Origin: an uncultured Lysobacter sp.
GTDB lineage: Bacteria; Pseudomonadota; Gammaproteobacteria; Xanthomonadales; Xanthomonadaceae
DNA: 64,000 bases
Reading direction: 5' to 3'
Assembly (NCBI GenBank): GCA_946480055.1
Contig: CAMLID010000005.1
Location: forward strand, 1-64,000
Below are positions 25,741-35,880 of the stretch, in pieces. The number at the start of each line of letters is the position of its first letter. Positions within the stretch are counted from its first letter, which is position 1. The translations under genes and the position numbers were made by a program. The notes beneath the pieces were generated by a model, which had not been told where the DNA came from, did not search any database, and saw only the letters and a list, made by a program, of their open reading frames with translations.

Positions 25741-27840
25741 ATGAACGCCGCCCTCACCAACGCGCTGTCCGACGCCAGCAACGACACCGACCCGCTGCGC
25801 GACCCCGGCCTGTACTTCAACCGCGAACTGTCGCAGCTGGACTTCAACTTCCGCGTGCTGGCCCAGGCGCAGGACCCGCAGGTGCCGCTGCTGGAGCGCC
25901 TGAAGTACCTGTGCATCTCCTGCACCAACCTCGACGAGTTCTTCGAGATCCGCGCCGGCACCCTGCGCCATGCCCAGGACCTGGGCCTGACCCCGGGCGC
26001 CGACGGCCTGCCGCCGGCGACCGTCCTCTCGCGCATCCACGACCGCGCCGCCGAACTGGTCAAGGCGCAGTACGAATGCTGGAACGAGATCGTGCGCCCG
26101 GCCCTGCGCGACGCCGGTGTGCGCGTGCTCGGCCGCGACTCCTGGAACGAGGCCCAGACCCAGTGGCTGCGCGCCTATTTCCGCGACGAGATCATGCCGG
26201 TGCTGTCGCCGCTGGGCCTGGACCCGGCGCATCCGTTCCCGAAGATCCTCAACAAGTCGCTCAACATCGTGGTGGTGGTGGAGGGCAAGGACGCGTTCGG
26301 CCGCGCCGGCAACCTCGCCATCGTGCGCGCGCCGCGCTCGCTGCCGCGCATCATCCAGATGCCCGAGAACGTCTCCGGCGGCACGCACGACTTCGTGTTC
26401 CTGTCCTCGGTGCTGTCGACCTTCGTCGACGAGCTGTTCCCGGGCATGAAGGTCAAGGGCGCCTACCAGTTCCGCGTGACCCGCAACTCCGAACTGCTGG
26501 TCGATGAGGAAGAAGTCGACAACATCGCCCTGGCCCTGCGCGACGAACTGATCGGCCGCGGCTACCTGCGCGCGGTGCGGCTGGAGATCGCCGAGCAGTG
26601 CCCGAAGCCGATCGTGCGCAGCCTGCTTGAGAACTTCGACCTGCCCGAGAACGCGGTCTACCGCATCAACGGCCCGGTCAACCTCAACCGCGTGATCCAG
26701 GTCTACGACCTGGTCCAGCGCCCCGATCTCAAGTTCCCGCCCTACCAGCAACGCCTGCTGCCGGGCATCGAGAGCATGTTCGACAAGGTCGCCGCCGGCG
26801 ACGTGCTGCTGCACCACCCCTTCGAAGCGTTCACGCCGGTACTGGAACTGATCCGCCAGGCGGCCGAAGACCCGAACGTGCTGGCGATCAAGCAGACCCT
26901 GTACCGCGCCGGCAAGGACTCGCCGATCGTCGAACAACTGGTCCAGGCCGCGCGCAACGGCAAGGACGTGACCGTGGTGGTCGAGCTGCGCGCGCGCTTC
27001 GACGAAGAGGCCAACCTCGGCCTCGCCGACCGTCTGCAGGAAGCCGGCGTGCAAGTGGTGTACGGCGTGGTCGGCTACAAGACCCATGCCAAGATGCTGC
27101 TGATCGTGCGTCGCGAAGGGCGCAAGCTGAAGCGCTACGTGCACCTGGGCACCGGCAACTACCACAGCGGCACCGCGCGCGCCTACACCGACTTCGGCCT
27201 GATCACCGCCGACGCGGACATCGGCAACGACGTGCACATGATCTTCCAGCAGTTGTCCGGACTGGCGCCGTCGCTGAAGCTCAAGCGCCTGCTGCAATCG
27301 CCGTTCACCCTGCACGCCGGTGTGCTCAAGCGCATCGACCGCGAGACCAAGCACGCGCGCGCAGGCAAGTCCGCACGCATCGTCGCCAAGATGAACGCTC
27401 TCAACGAGCCGCAAGTCATCCGCGCGCTGTACCAGGCCTCGCAGGCCGGTGTGCAGATCGACCTGATCGTGCGCGGCGCCTGCACGCTGCGTCCCGGCGT
27501 GCCCGGCGTGTCCGAGAACATCCGCGTGCGCTCGATCGTCGGCCGCTTCCTCGAGCACCACCGCGTCTACTGGTTCGGCAACGACGGCGAGCCCGATCTG
27601 TTCTGCTCCAGCGCCGATTGGCTGGAACGCAACCTGCTGCGCCGAGTCGAGACCGGCTTCCCGATCCTCGACCCCAGCCTGGCCGAACGCGTCTACGACG
27701 AGGCCCTGAGCAACTACCTCGCCGACAACACCAGCGCCTGGGCATTGGGCGCGGACGGCGCCTACGAACGCGTGGTGCCGCAGGGCGATGCCGCCCCCCA
27801 TTCCGCTCAGGGTGCTTTATTGGCGAAAATCTGCGGATGA
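25741..27840 (+). CDS. ppk: Polyphosphate kinase 1
   Basis: A 699-residue enzyme of the PPK1 family. N-terminal domain with YFNRELSQLDFN, head domain, and two PLD-like catalytic domains. The histidine that is autophosphorylated lies in GYKTHAKMLLIVRR, with HLGTGNYH next to it, and IKQTLYR and ARFDEEANL line the tunnel. It makes long polyphosphate chains from ATP at the membrane. The start is ATG 25741; GTG 25723 is a possible alternative (6 more residues). The stop overlaps the ppx start (ATGA), so the synthetic and degrading enzymes are translationally coupled. Confidence 0.95.
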   Translation: MNAALTNALSDASNDTDPLRDPGLYFNRELSQLDFNFRVLAQAQDPQVPLLERLKYLCISCTNLDEFFEIRAGTLRHAQDLGLTPGADGLPPATVLSRIHDRAAELVKAQYECWNEIVRPALRDAGVRVLGRDSWNEAQTQWLRAYFRDEIMPVLSPLGLDPAHPFPKILNKSLNIVVVVEGKDAFGRAGNLAIVRAPRSLPRIIQMPENVSGGTHDFVFLSSVLSTFVDELFPGMKVKGAYQFRVTRNSELLVDEEEVDNIALALRDELIGRGYLRAVRLEIAEQCPKPIVRSLLENFDLPENAVYRINGPVNLNRVIQVYDLVQRPDLKFPPYQQRLLPGIESMFDKVAAGDVLLHHPFEAFTPVLELIRQAAEDPNVLAIKQTLYRAGKDSPIVEQLVQAARNGKDVTVVVELRARFDEEANLGLADRLQEAGVQVVYGVVGYKTHAKMLLIVRREGRKLKRYVHLGTGNYHSGTARAYTDFGLITADADIGNDVHMIFQQLSGLAPSLKLKRLLQSPFTLHAGVLKRIDRETKHARAGKSARIVAKMNALNEPQVIRALYQASQAGVQIDLIVRGACTLRPGVPGVSENIRVRSIVGRFLEHHRVYWFGNDGEPDLFCSSADWLERNLLRRVETGFPILDPSLAERVYDEALSNYLADNTSAWALGADGAYERVVPQGDAAPHSAQGALLAKICG

Positions 27841-29366
27841 ACGACGCCTACCCGACCACCGCCCTGCCGCTCGAAGACGGCGATCTGCTCGCCGCCGTCG
27901 ACCTGGGGTCGAACAGTTTCCACATGGTGGTCGCGCGTTACGTGCTGGGCCAGCTGCGCACCGTCGACCGTCTGCGCGAGACCGTGCGCATGGCCGAGGG
28001 CCTGGACCGCAAGGGCGGACTCGCCCCGGAAGTGCGCCAGCGCGCGCTGGAATGCCTGTCGCGCTTCGGCCAGCGCATCCGCGACGTACCGCCGCAGCGG
28101 GTGCGCGCGATCGCCACCAACACCGTGCGCCGCCTGGCGGCGCCGCAAAGTTTCCTGATGCCGGCCGAAACCGCGCTCGGCCACGCCATCGAAGTGGTCG
28201 CCGGCCGCGAAGAGGCGCGCCTGATCTACCTCGGCGTCGCCCATGCCCAACCGTCCAAGCCCGGCGACCTGCGCCTGGTGATCGACATCGGCGGCGGCTC
28301 GACCGAATGCATCATCGGCAGCGGCTTCGAAGCGATCGAACGCGAAAGCCTGCAGCTGGGCTGCATCGCCACCACCCGCCGCTTCTTCGACAACGGCAAG
28401 CTGTCCAAGAAGAAGTGGCGCGACGCGCTGACCGAAGTCACCGCCGAGTTCCAGCAATTCGCAGGCACCTACCGCGCGCTGGGCTGGCAGGAAGCGCTGG
28501 GCTCGTCGGGCACCAACAAGGCGATCGGCGAGATCTGCGCGGCGATGAAGCTGACCAAGGGCGCGGTCACCGCCGAAGCTCTGCCGATCGTGCGCGAGCG
28601 TTTGCTCCAGGCCGAGCGCATCGAGCTGATCGACCTGCCCGGCCTGTCGGCCGACCGCCGTCCGGTGATCGCCGGCGGCATCCTGGTACTGGAAGCCGCC
28701 TTCAACGCGCTCGGTCTGAGCCGAATGGCGGTGAGCAAAGCCGCGATGCGCGAAGGCGTGCTCTACGACATGCTCGGCCGCGGCGGCGCGGACGACCCGC
28801 GCGACGCGTCGGTGGCCGCGCTGATGCAGCGCTATGGCATCGACGAAGGCCAGGCCGCGCGTGTGGAAGCGACCATGCTGCGCCTGTTCGACCAGGTCGC
28901 CGGCGCCTGGGCGCTGGACCCCGACGACCGCCTGATGCTGCGCCGCGCCGCGCGCCTGCACGAGCTCGGCCTGGCGATCGCGCACAGCCAGTACCACGTG
29001 CACGGCGCCTACGTGGTCGAGCATTCCGACATCTCCGGCTTCTCGCGCCAGCAGCAGCAGTTCCTGGCCGCATTGGTGCGCACGCACCGCCGCGGCATTC
29101 CCAAGAGCGCCTTCGACGCCCTGCCCGACCGCCTGCTCGCGCCCGTGCGTCGCAGCGCCGCGCTGCTGCGCCTGGCGGTGCTGCTGCACCGCGCCCACGA
29201 GGCCGACCCGATTCCGCAGTTGGACGCGCACGCCGACGGCAACACCCTCACCTTGACGGTGTCCAAGCGCTGGCTGGACTCGCGTCCGCTGGTGCGCGCC
29301 GACCTCGAGGGCGAGCCGCAGGACGCGGCCGGGTTGGGTATCGCGCTGAAACTGTTGGCCGCCTGA
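27837..29366 (+). CDS. ppx: Exopolyphosphatase (Ppx/GppA family)
   Basis: A 509-residue enzyme. The actin-like ASKHA core starts with AVDLGSNSFHMVVAR (phosphate loop 1) and continues with IATNTVRR, the second loop IDIGGGSTECIIG, and GSSGTNKAIGEIC. An HD-like C-terminal half from about 310 completes the Ppx form rather than a short GppA. It releases phosphate from polyphosphate ends and may also hydrolyse pppGpp. ATG 27837 overlaps the ppk stop by 4 nt; a longer upstream frame exists only inside ppk. The phoB-phoR-ppk-ppx order makes a phosphate block. Confidence 0.95.
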   Translation: MNDAYPTTALPLEDGDLLAAVDLGSNSFHMVVARYVLGQLRTVDRLRETVRMAEGLDRKGGLAPEVRQRALECLSRFGQRIRDVPPQRVRAIATNTVRRLAAPQSFLMPAETALGHAIEVVAGREEARLIYLGVAHAQPSKPGDLRLVIDIGGGSTECIIGSGFEAIERESLQLGCIATTRRFFDNGKLSKKKWRDALTEVTAEFQQFAGTYRALGWQEALGSSGTNKAIGEICAAMKLTKGAVTAEALPIVRERLLQAERIELIDLPGLSADRRPVIAGGILVLEAAFNALGLSRMAVSKAAMREGVLYDMLGRGGADDPRDASVAALMQRYGIDEGQAARVEATMLRLFDQVAGAWALDPDDRLMLRRAARLHELGLAIAHSQYHVHGAYVVEHSDISGFSRQQQQFLAALVRTHRRGIPKSAFDALPDRLLAPVRRSAALLRLAVLLHRAHEADPIPQLDAHADGNTLTLTVSKRWLDSRPLVRADLEGEPQDAAGLGIALKLLAA

Positions 29367-29499
29367 GCGCCCGAAGGCTGCGGCCATGCCGGCAGCCAGG
29401 ACGAGGCCCCGCGGGCGATGAAAGCCTCCTGAGCCGGACGATTGCGCGCGCCGCGACGCTGGCCGATCATCCCGACCGTCTGCGCCATCGGAACCGCCC

Positions 29500-29883
29500 A
29501 TGCTCCCGTCCCGTCTACGCCCTGCCCTGGCCTGGGGCTCGCTGTTGTTCGCCGCCTCGGTTCTGGGTGCCTGCGACGCCGAACACAAGATCGGCGCCGC
29601 CATCGACGTCGATTTGCCCAAGACCAACGCGCCGGCCGCGGACGGGGCGACGGCCAGCGCGACGCTGTACCTGCTCGACGACGGCCGCGTGTACAGCCCG
29701 CAGGGCCCGGTCGAGCTGCCGCTGGCGATCCGCGCGCTGGGCCCGCCTGCGACCACCGAAGTGATCCTGCAGGGCTGCAAGGCCGACATCGACTACCGCT
29801 ACATCGCCTTCGCCCTGCGCACGCTCAAGGCCGGCGGTTACGAACGCATCACCCTCAAGGGCGGCGGCGCCAGCTGCGGCTGA
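29500..29883 (+). CDS. Predicted lipoprotein of unknown function
   Basis: A 127-residue protein with a lipoprotein signal peptide: a hydrophobic segment then the lipobox LGAC, lipidated Cys at residue 25, followed by Asp, which would favour inner-membrane retention by the +2 rule. The rest is a small domain with a Cys pair (QGCKAD and the C-terminal SCG), compatible with one disulfide. The biopolymer-like strand patterns IRALGPPATTEVILQGC and YIAFALRTLKAGGYERITL resemble ExbD/TolR-type periplasmic folds, but no relationship is claimed. It follows ppx by 133 nt. Confidence 0.7.
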   Translation: MLPSRLRPALAWGSLLFAASVLGACDAEHKIGAAIDVDLPKTNAPAADGATASATLYLLDDGRVYSPQGPVELPLAIRALGPPATTEVILQGCKADIDYRYIAFALRTLKAGGYERITLKGGGASCG

Positions 29884-29910
29884 GCGCGCTCGCCCGGCGC
29901 GGACGCCGCT

Positions 29911-31818
29911 TCACTGAGGCGTCTGCAGCCCGCGCCGCAGCTCCGCCGCGCGCCGCAACACTTCCGGCGGCGCGATCTCTTCGGGGGTGCGGAAGATGCC
30001 GATCCGGCGCAGCCAGCGCCCCGGCGCGCGCGCCGAGGTCAAGGCCACGATCGGCATCGCCAGCAGCAGACCGATGATCACCGGCGACATCCACGCGGCC
30101 AGCGACGGCGACACCGCGTAGGCCATGAACAGCGCCAGCAGTCCCAGCAGGGTCGAGCCGCCGTAACTGCGCACCAGCCCCGACAGCGGCAGGGTGCCGT
30201 CGTCGCGGCGCTGAGATTCCCAGCCTGAGTCCTTGCCCGCCAGCACTTCGGCGATGCCGCGCGACTGCACGTACATGGTCACCGGCGCCATCAGCGCGGC
30301 CAGCAGGGTTTCCAGCAGCATGCTCAGCAGTGCGCGCAGCGCGCCGCCGCAACCGCGCCGGGTCGCGCTGTCGGTCATAGAGGCGACGTAGCCCATGAGC
30401 TTGGGCGCCAGCAGCACCGCCATGGTCGCCACGAACACCCAGGTGAAGCGCTCCGGGTCCTGCTCGCGCCAGTACTGGGTCGGCGAGAAGCCCGGCAGCG
30501 CGATGCTGCTCCAGACGAAACCGGCGCGCTCCAGCGGTATCGCCAGACCGATCAGCATCAGCATCGCCCACATCGGCGCAGTGAAGTAATGGCCGATACC
30601 GATCAGCAGATGCCAGCGGCTGACCCAGTGCAGGCCCCTGGCCGGCAGCACCGCCGTGTGCTGCAGGTTGCCCTGGCACCAGCGCCGGTCGCGCACCAGC
30701 ATGTCGGTCAGCGAGGGCGGGCCCTCTTCGTAGCTGCCGGCCAGGCCCGGCACCATGTGCAACGCCCAGCCGCCGCGACGCAGCAGCGCCGCTTCGACGA
30801 AATCGTGGCTGAGCACGGTGCCGCCGAACGGGCGGTAGCCGCGCAGTTCGGGCAGGCCCGCATGCTCGGCGAAGGCCGCGGTGCGGATGATCGCGTTGTG
30901 GCCCCAGTAGTTGCTCTCGGCGCCGTGCCACCAGGCCACGCCGTGGGCGATCACCGGCCCGTACACGCGCCCGGCGAACTGCTGCATGCGCGCGAACAGG
31001 GTGTTGCCGTTGACGATCATCGGCAGGGTCTGGATCAGGGCGACGTCGGGGTGGCGCTGCATCGCCACGGCCAGGCGCACGATCACCTCGCCGGTCATCA
31101 GGCTGTCGGCGTCCAGGATCAGCATCTGCGGATAGGCGCCGCCAAAACGGCGCACCCATTCGGCGATGTTGCCGGCCTTGCGTTCGGCGTTGTCGTCGCG
31201 CCGGCGGTAGTACAGCCGCGCATGGCCGCCGGTGCGTTCGCGCAAGGCGGCGAACGCCTCGCGTTCGGCCTGCGCGATCGGTTCGCGCGTGGTGTCGCTG
31301 AGGACGAAGAAATCGAAACGGTCCAGATGGCCGGTAGCCGCCACCGACTCGTAGATCGCCTGCAGACCGGCCATCAGCCGTTGCGGGTCCTCGTTGTAGG
31401 TCGGCATCAGCAGCGCGGTGCGCACGCCGGGCTCGGGCAAGGGGCCGACGGCGTCCAGCCCCAGGCGCGCGCGCCGGTGCGAAACGATCTGGACGAAACC
31501 GGCCAGCGCACTGAAGAAGGCCAACGCGATCCAGGCGAACAGGGCCACGAACAGCACCAGCAGCAGCGCCTCGAGTACGTTGATGCCGTTGCCGCGCAGC
31601 ACCCACCAGATCTGGTAGGCCGCCACGAACGTCAACAACGCGGAGCCGCCAAGGATGTAGGCGCGGCGCCAGGCCATGCCGTGCGGCGTGGTCGGCAACG
31701 AGGCATTGGCCAGGGCGCCCTCGCCCAAGGTCTGGATCGGCATCTCCAGCGGCGTTTCCGCCGGAAGTGCCGGCGCGAGTTCGGCGCTGGCGGTCGCGCT
31801 CATGCCCGCCGTACTCAT
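29911..31818 (-). CDS. opgH: Glucans biosynthesis glucosyltransferase OpgH
   Basis: A 635-residue inner membrane GT2 glycosyltransferase that elongates beta-1,2-glucan for osmoregulated periplasmic glucans. Several helices flank a cytosolic catalytic domain with LLMPTYNED, the metal-binding LILDADSLM (DxD), [12 protein letters not shown] and RDRRWCQGN (QxxRW-type motif), followed by C-terminal helices. ATG 31818 overlaps the opgD stop codon (ATGA), which decides the start over MSATAS 15 nt downstream. The C-terminus is slightly shorter than in E. coli OpgH. Coupled with opgD as an operon, as in xanthomonads. Confidence 0.94.
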   Translation of the reverse strand: MSTAGMSATASAELAPALPAETPLEMPIQTLGEGALANASLPTTPHGMAWRRAYILGGSALLTFVAAYQIWWVLRGNGINVLEALLLVLFVALFAWIALAFFSALAGFVQIVSHRRARLGLDAVGPLPEPGVRTALLMPTYNEDPQRLMAGLQAIYESVAATGHLDRFDFFVLSDTTREPIAQAEREAFAALRERTGGHARLYYRRRDDNAERKAGNIAEWVRRFGGAYPQMLILDADSLMTGEVIVRLAVAMQRHPDVALIQTLPMIVNGNTLFARMQQFAGRVYGPVIAHGVAWWHGAESNYWGHNAIIRTAAFAEHAGLPELRGYRPFGGTVLSHDFVEAALLRRGGWALHMVPGLAGSYEEGPPSLTDMLVRDRRWCQGNLQHTAVLPARGLHWVSRWHLLIGIGHYFTAPMWAMLMLIGLAIPLERAGFVWSSIALPGFSPTQYWREQDPERFTWVFVATMAVLLAPKLMGYVASMTDSATRRGCGGALRALLSMLLETLLAALMAPVTMYVQSRGIAEVLAGKDSGWESQRRDDGTLPLSGLVRSYGGSTLLGLLALFMAYAVSPSLAAWMSPVIIGLLLAMPIVALTSARAPGRWLRRIGIFRTPEEIAPPEVLRRAAELRRGLQTPQ

Positions 31819-33338
31819 GCGGTCCAACGGTAGAGCCAGGTTTCGGACAGCGGCCCGCGCTCGTCTTCCAGGCGCATGCGCAACTCGATACTGCGCTCCT
31901 GGCCGGGATCGAGCTCGAACGCGACGCGCCACGTGCCGCGCGCCGGCATCGCATGCGCGACCACATTGGCGACCTTGCCCTTGGACGCGGTCACCGCAGC
32001 GCGCGGCTCGCTACCGGCCGGCAGTGCGGCCAGCGTGCCGCCGGCGAGATCGATCACCACCCGGCGCGCGCCCTTGCCGGCGGCGCCTATGCGCGTGCCC
32101 GACACGGCGGCCAGGTTCGGCAGCCATTCGTGGCGGTCGCACCAATGCAGGCGGTAGTCGAAGCGGTGTTCGCGCCCGGCCGCGAGCGGCTGCGCCGGTC
32201 GCCAATACGCGACGATGTTGTCGTGGAATTCGTCGGCGGTCGGAATCTCGATCAGGCGCACGCTGCCCGCGCCCCAGTCTCCGACCGGTTCGACCCACAG
32301 GCTGGGCCGTTTCTCGTAGTGGGCTTCGCTGTCGGCGTAGTCGGCGAACTCGCGCTTGCGCTGCATCAGGCCGAAGCCGCGCGGCTTGACGTCCTCGAAC
32401 GCGCTCTCCTGCAGGACCGACGGGTTGTGCAACGGGCGCCATATCTGCTCGCCGCGGCCGTTGAGCAGGGCCAGGCCGTCGGAATCGTGGACCGCGGGGC
32501 GGTAGTCGTCGATGCCGTTGCGATCGCTGGCGTCGAACTGGTACATGCTGGTCAGCGGCGCGATGCCGGCGCGGTCCAGGTTCACGCGCGGGTACAAGCG
32601 CATGCTCACGTCGAATACGGTTTCCGCGCCCGGCACGATCGCGAAACGGAACGCGGCCGCGGCGCTGGGGCTGTCCATCAGCGCATGCACGATCACGCGC
32701 CGCGCATCGCGCGCCGGACGCTCCAGCCAGAACGCGCGGAATACCGGGAACTCCTCGCCGGCCGGGTCGGCGGTCTTGATCGCCAGGCCGCGCGCGGACA
32801 AACCGTAGGCCTGGCCCTTGGCGACGGCGCGGAAGTAGCTCGCGCCGAGGAAGGCGCAGACCTCGTCGAAATACTCGGGCCGGTTGAGCGGCGCATGCAG
32901 GCGGAAGCCGGCGTAGCCCAGGTCGTTCTCGGTCGGCGCCGTGGTGCCGGCGAAGCTGAACTGCGAAGGCCGATAGGTCACCGGCTGGGCGCGGCCGCCG
33001 CTGACGTCGTAGACATCGACGCGGTCGCGGAAGAAGAAGCCGCGATGGAAGAACTGTGCCTGGAACGGCAGCCCCAGGCCGCGCCACAAGGCCTGATCCG
33101 GGTTGTAGCGGATGCCGCGGTACTGGTCGTAGCCGATCTTCTCCAGCGAAGCGGGCAATTGCTTGGACTGCGGCTTGAACGCCTGCGCGGCCAGGGCGCG
33201 CGCAAGCGCCGGCACGGTGTCCTCGCCGAACGCGGTGGACGCGGGCGTCGCAGCGGCCTTCTCCGCATGCGCATCCGCGCCACACAGGCCCAGCAAGGGC
33301 CACGACAGTCCGGCCAGGATCACTTCTCTTCGGCGCAT
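31815..33338 (-). CDS. opgD: Periplasmic glucan biosynthesis protein OpgD/OpgG (MdoG family)
   Basis: A 507-residue periplasmic protein. The MdoG beta-sandwich domain has [18 protein letters not shown] at its start, [16 protein letters not shown], and [23 protein letters not shown] and [18 protein letters not shown] further on; an Ig-like C-terminal domain follows. The N-terminus [17 protein letters not shown] has twin arginines, pointing to Tat export as for OpgD rather than the Sec-exported OpgG. The start is ATG 33338, with AAAGGAG 5 nt upstream; the longer frame begins with TTG inside that ribosome binding site. It works on periplasmic glucan backbones made by OpgH. Confidence 0.88.
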   Translation of the reverse strand: MRRREVILAGLSWPLLGLCGADAHAEKAAATPASTAFGEDTVPALARALAAQAFKPQSKQLPASLEKIGYDQYRGIRYNPDQALWRGLGLPFQAQFFHRGFFFRDRVDVYDVSGGRAQPVTYRPSQFSFAGTTAPTENDLGYAGFRLHAPLNRPEYFDEVCAFLGASYFRAVAKGQAYGLSARGLAIKTADPAGEEFPVFRAFWLERPARDARRVIVHALMDSPSAAAAFRFAIVPGAETVFDVSMRLYPRVNLDRAGIAPLTSMYQFDASDRNGIDDYRPAVHDSDGLALLNGRGEQIWRPLHNPSVLQESAFEDVKPRGFGLMQRKREFADYADSEAHYEKRPSLWVEPVGDWGAGSVRLIEIPTADEFHDNIVAYWRPAQPLAAGREHRFDYRLHWCDRHEWLPNLAAVSGTRIGAAGKGARRVVIDLAGGTLAALPAGSEPRAAVTASKGKVANVVAHAMPARGTWRVAFELDPGQERSIELRMRLEDERGPLSETWLYRWTA

Positions 33339-33476
33339 GCGCGCTCCTTTCAATTGCTTCTGGGCGCGATTGTAGGGAGTGAGTTGTTAAGGAAGCCGCG
33401 ATTTGCGGCCTGGTCCAGCCTCGGAATGCGCCCTCGATTGCAAGTAATCGTTTACAGGCCTGCATCTGCGCGCAAG

Positions 33477-33501
33477 AAAAAAACCCCGGCTTGCGCCGGG
33501 G
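33477..33501 (-). terminator. Rho-independent terminator after the decayed gene
   Basis: A perfect 7-bp stem CCCCGGC/GCCGGGG with a 4-nt loop is followed by seven Ts on the minus strand. It lies about 55 nt downstream of the stop of the broken gene at 33557-33950 and upstream of the opgD promoter. Confidence 0.85.
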
Positions 33502-33556
33502 TCTGGGGGACGAACCAAGACGATCGCGCGTCGGTTCGAAAATCGGTGCGCTGGCA

Positions 33557-33950
33557 TCAACGCGCGTGTGCCGCAGCGGTTGACGCGCTCGACAGCGCGC
33601 GCAGTTCGGGCAGATCGCGACCGGCTAGGTGCAGGTTCTTGTGCAGACGCGCGCGCAAGTCGGCGTCCGGCACTGCCGGGGTACTGGTGCGGCAAGCGTT
33701 CGGGCCTGAACAGATAGGCCTCGCACGTGCGCGGATCGATCAGCTGATGGTCGCCCTGCACGTCCCGAACAAGCTCGCGTCCCTGTCCTGGGCGCGCAGC
33801 ATAGCAGCGTGGGGGAGCTGCCTGGCAGCGTAAGCCGGCACAGGCGTTGCGCATTGGCGACCGGCGATTGCGCGTACAAGCGCAGCACCCAACCGAGGTC
33901 CGCCGGCGGCACCGCGGCCACGGCGACGCTGAACAGCTCCGGCTGGAAGG
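33557..33950 (-). pseudogene. Decayed gene with at least two frameshifts
   Basis: No single frame covers this stretch, but three minus-strand frames each carry protein-like text in order: VAAVPPADLGWVLRLYAQSP (about 33825-33930), then ELVRDVQGDHQLIDPRTCEAYLFRPERLPHQYPG (33670-33770, second frame), then PDADLRARLHKNLHLAGRDLPELRAL (33557-33665, third frame) ending at a TGA. A good terminator follows, as for a real gene. I read this as a former small protein disrupted by indels; sequencing error is the alternative. The family is not recognised. Confidence 0.45.
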
Positions 33951-34102
33951 TCCGTCAACACGGTTTTTCCTGTCAGTCCTGTCCGTCGCCGTATCCGGGG
34001 TTTCGTCGCAAAGCCCGGCCATCGCGCGTCATGCCGCGGTCACCGCCCTGACATGGCCGCTTAACGCCTTGCGAACAGGCTTGCCCAAACCGGGAGCCGC
34101 GC

Positions 34103-35284
34103 ATGCGCTACGCGATCGTCACCGAGACCTACCCGCCGGAAATCAACGGCGTGGCTCTGACCGTGCAAGGTCTGGAGCAGGGTCTGCGCGCGCGCGGTCA
34201 CGAGGTCGCCCTGGTGCGCCCGCGCCAGTTGCACGAACGCAGCAGCGCCGCCCACGAACTGCTGGTGCGCAGCCTGCCGCTGCCGCGCTACCCGGGCTTG
34301 CGCATCGGCCTGCCAGCGACGCGACGCCTGACCGAAGCCTGGCGCGCACAACCGCCGGACGCGATCTACGTCGCCACCGAAGGCCCGCTGGGCTGGTCGG
34401 CGCTGCGTGCGGCGCGGCGCCTGGGCGTGCCGGTCGCGACCGGCTTCCACACCCGCTTCGACGAATACATGCGCGACTACGGCGCGCCGTTTCTGGTCGG
34501 CACCGCGCTGCGCTGGATGCGCCGCTTCCACAATGGCGCAGACGCCACTCTGGTGCCGACCCGCGAGCTGGCCGAATTCCTGCGCACGCAAGGCTTCTCC
34601 GACGTGGTCCGGCTGCCGCGCGCGGTCGACACCGCGCTGTTCGATCCCGACCGCCGCAGCGAAACCCTGCGCCGCGCCTGGGGCGCCGACGCGGCCGGCC
34701 CGGTCGCGATCTACGTCGGCCGGATCGCCCCGGAGAAGAACCTCGACTTGGCCGTACGCGCGTTCCGCGCCCTGCAGCAGCAACGCCCGCAGGCGCGCTT
34801 CGTCTGGGTCGGCGACGGCCCCGCCCGCGCCAAACTGCAGCGTGAGCATCCGGACTTCGTGTTCTGCGGCGTGCAGCGCGGCGCCGCGCTGGCGGAGCAC
34901 TTCGCCAGCGGCGACCTGTTCCTGTTCCCCAGCCGCAGCGAAACCTTCGGCAATGTGACCCTGGAAGCCATGGCCAGCGGCGTGCCCACGGTCGCGTTCG
35001 ACTACGGCGCCGCCCACGAACACCTGCGCGACGGCGAGCATGGCGCCGCGGTCGCCGATGGCGACGACGCCGGTTTCGTCGCCGCTGCGGTCCGCATCGG
35101 CAGCGACGACGCGCTGCGCGCTTCGATGTCGCACGCCGGCCGCACCGCGATCTCCGGCCTGCGCCCGGAGCAGGTCGCCGCCGACTTCGATGCCCTGCTG
35201 TCGGGTCTGGCCGAAACCGCACCGCGCCGCCCGCCGCGGCACGGCAACGCCCTGTCTGTGCAAGACGAACGGGAGGTCGTATGA
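34103..35284 (+). CDS. Glycosyltransferase family 4 protein
   Basis: A 393-residue GT-B glycosyltransferase. N-terminal acceptor domain starting YAIVTETYPPEINGVALTV with the glycine-containing loop, and FHTRFDEY. C-terminal nucleotide-sugar domain with YVGRIAPEKNLDLAVRAF, WVGDGPARAKL and the EX7E region PSRSETFGNVTLEAMASGVP. This subgroup includes GDP-mannose-dependent alpha-mannosyltransferases and SqdX-like sulfolipid enzymes; the acceptor cannot be told. The stop overlaps the start of the PAP2 gene by 4 nt, so both may act on lipid-linked sugars at the inner membrane. Confidence 0.88.
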   Translation: MRYAIVTETYPPEINGVALTVQGLEQGLRARGHEVALVRPRQLHERSSAAHELLVRSLPLPRYPGLRIGLPATRRLTEAWRAQPPDAIYVATEGPLGWSALRAARRLGVPVATGFHTRFDEYMRDYGAPFLVGTALRWMRRFHNGADATLVPTRELAEFLRTQGFSDVVRLPRAVDTALFDPDRRSETLRRAWGADAAGPVAIYVGRIAPEKNLDLAVRAFRALQQQRPQARFVWVGDGPARAKLQREHPDFVFCGVQRGAALAEHFASGDLFLFPSRSETFGNVTLEAMASGVPTVAFDYGAAHEHLRDGEHGAAVADGDDAGFVAAAVRIGSDDALRASMSHAGRTAISGLRPEQVAADFDALLSGLAETAPRRPPRHGNALSVQDEREVV

Positions 35285-35832
35285 ACCGCATGCCGCTGCG
35301 CAAACGATTCAACGCCGGCGATTCCGGCTGGTGCCTGCGCGCGAACCGGGTCTGCGAGCGCAGCGGATCGCGCGTGTACTTCGCCGCGATCAGCCGCCTC
35401 GGCGACGGCGTGTTCTGGTACCTGCTGATGGCCGCGCTGATCGTGGCCGACGGCTACGACGGCCTGCTCGCCTCGGCCCATCTGGCCGCGACCGGCGTGA
35501 TCGCGCTGACCTTGTACAAGCTGCTCAAGCGCTGGACCCGACGCCCGCGGCCGTTCGCCTCCGACGCGCGCATCCACGCCTGGGTCGCGCCGCTGGACGA
35601 GTTCAGCTTTCCGTCCGGCCACACCCTGCATGCGGTCGCCTTCAGTCTGGTGGCGATGGCGCACTACCCGGTGCTGGCCTGGTTGCTGGTGCCCTTCACC
35701 GCCAGCGTCGCGCTGTCGCGGGTCGTGCTCGGCCTGCACTACCCCAGCGACGTACTGGCTGCGACCGCGATCGGCAGCACGCTGGCGGGATTGTCGTTGT
35801 GGTTGGTGCCGGGGGTGTCGTTGTTCGCTTGA
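35281..35832 (+). CDS. PAP2-family membrane phosphatase
   Basis: A 183-residue membrane protein with the three phosphatidic acid phosphatase motifs in order: KRWTRRPRP (KX6RP, near 80), PSGH (near 111) and SRVVLGLHYPSD (SRX5HX3D, near 143). Four to five hydrophobic helices lie around them. It removes phosphate from lipid phosphates or prenyl diphosphates at the periplasmic face. Coupled by ATGA overlap to the upstream glycosyltransferase, a pairing common in cell-envelope lipid pathways. Confidence 0.9.
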   Translation: MNRMPLRKRFNAGDSGWCLRANRVCERSGSRVYFAAISRLGDGVFWYLLMAALIVADGYDGLLASAHLAATGVIALTLYKLLKRWTRRPRPFASDARIHAWVAPLDEFSFPSGHTLHAVAFSLVAMAHYPVLAWLLVPFTASVALSRVVLGLHYPSDVLAATAIGSTLAGLSLWLVPGVSLFA

Positions 35833-35847
35833 GTCGCGCGGTTGCGA

Positions 35848-35880
35848 TGGTGCGGTTCGCTGCGCTCACCGCACCCTACG
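35848..35880 (-). repeat. Dispersed palindromic repeat
   Basis: The unit folds as GGTGCGGT (35849-35856) / ACCGCACC (35868-35875) around an 11-nt loop. Its minus-strand reading CGTAGGGTGCGGTGAGCGC...GCGAACCGCACCATCGC is shared with 20588-20625. It fills the short gap between two convergent genes and includes the stop codon of the nitrilase-family gene. Confidence 0.7.

Noticed and set aside
25597..29789. Long antisense frames over ppk and ppx (734 and 660 codons)
   Set aside because: Low-complexity composition and no motifs; the sense genes are well supported.
29500..29883. Assignment of the lipoprotein as ExbD/TolR
   Set aside because: Strand pattern only; it has a lipobox instead of the single membrane helix with an essential Asp, and no ExbB partner.
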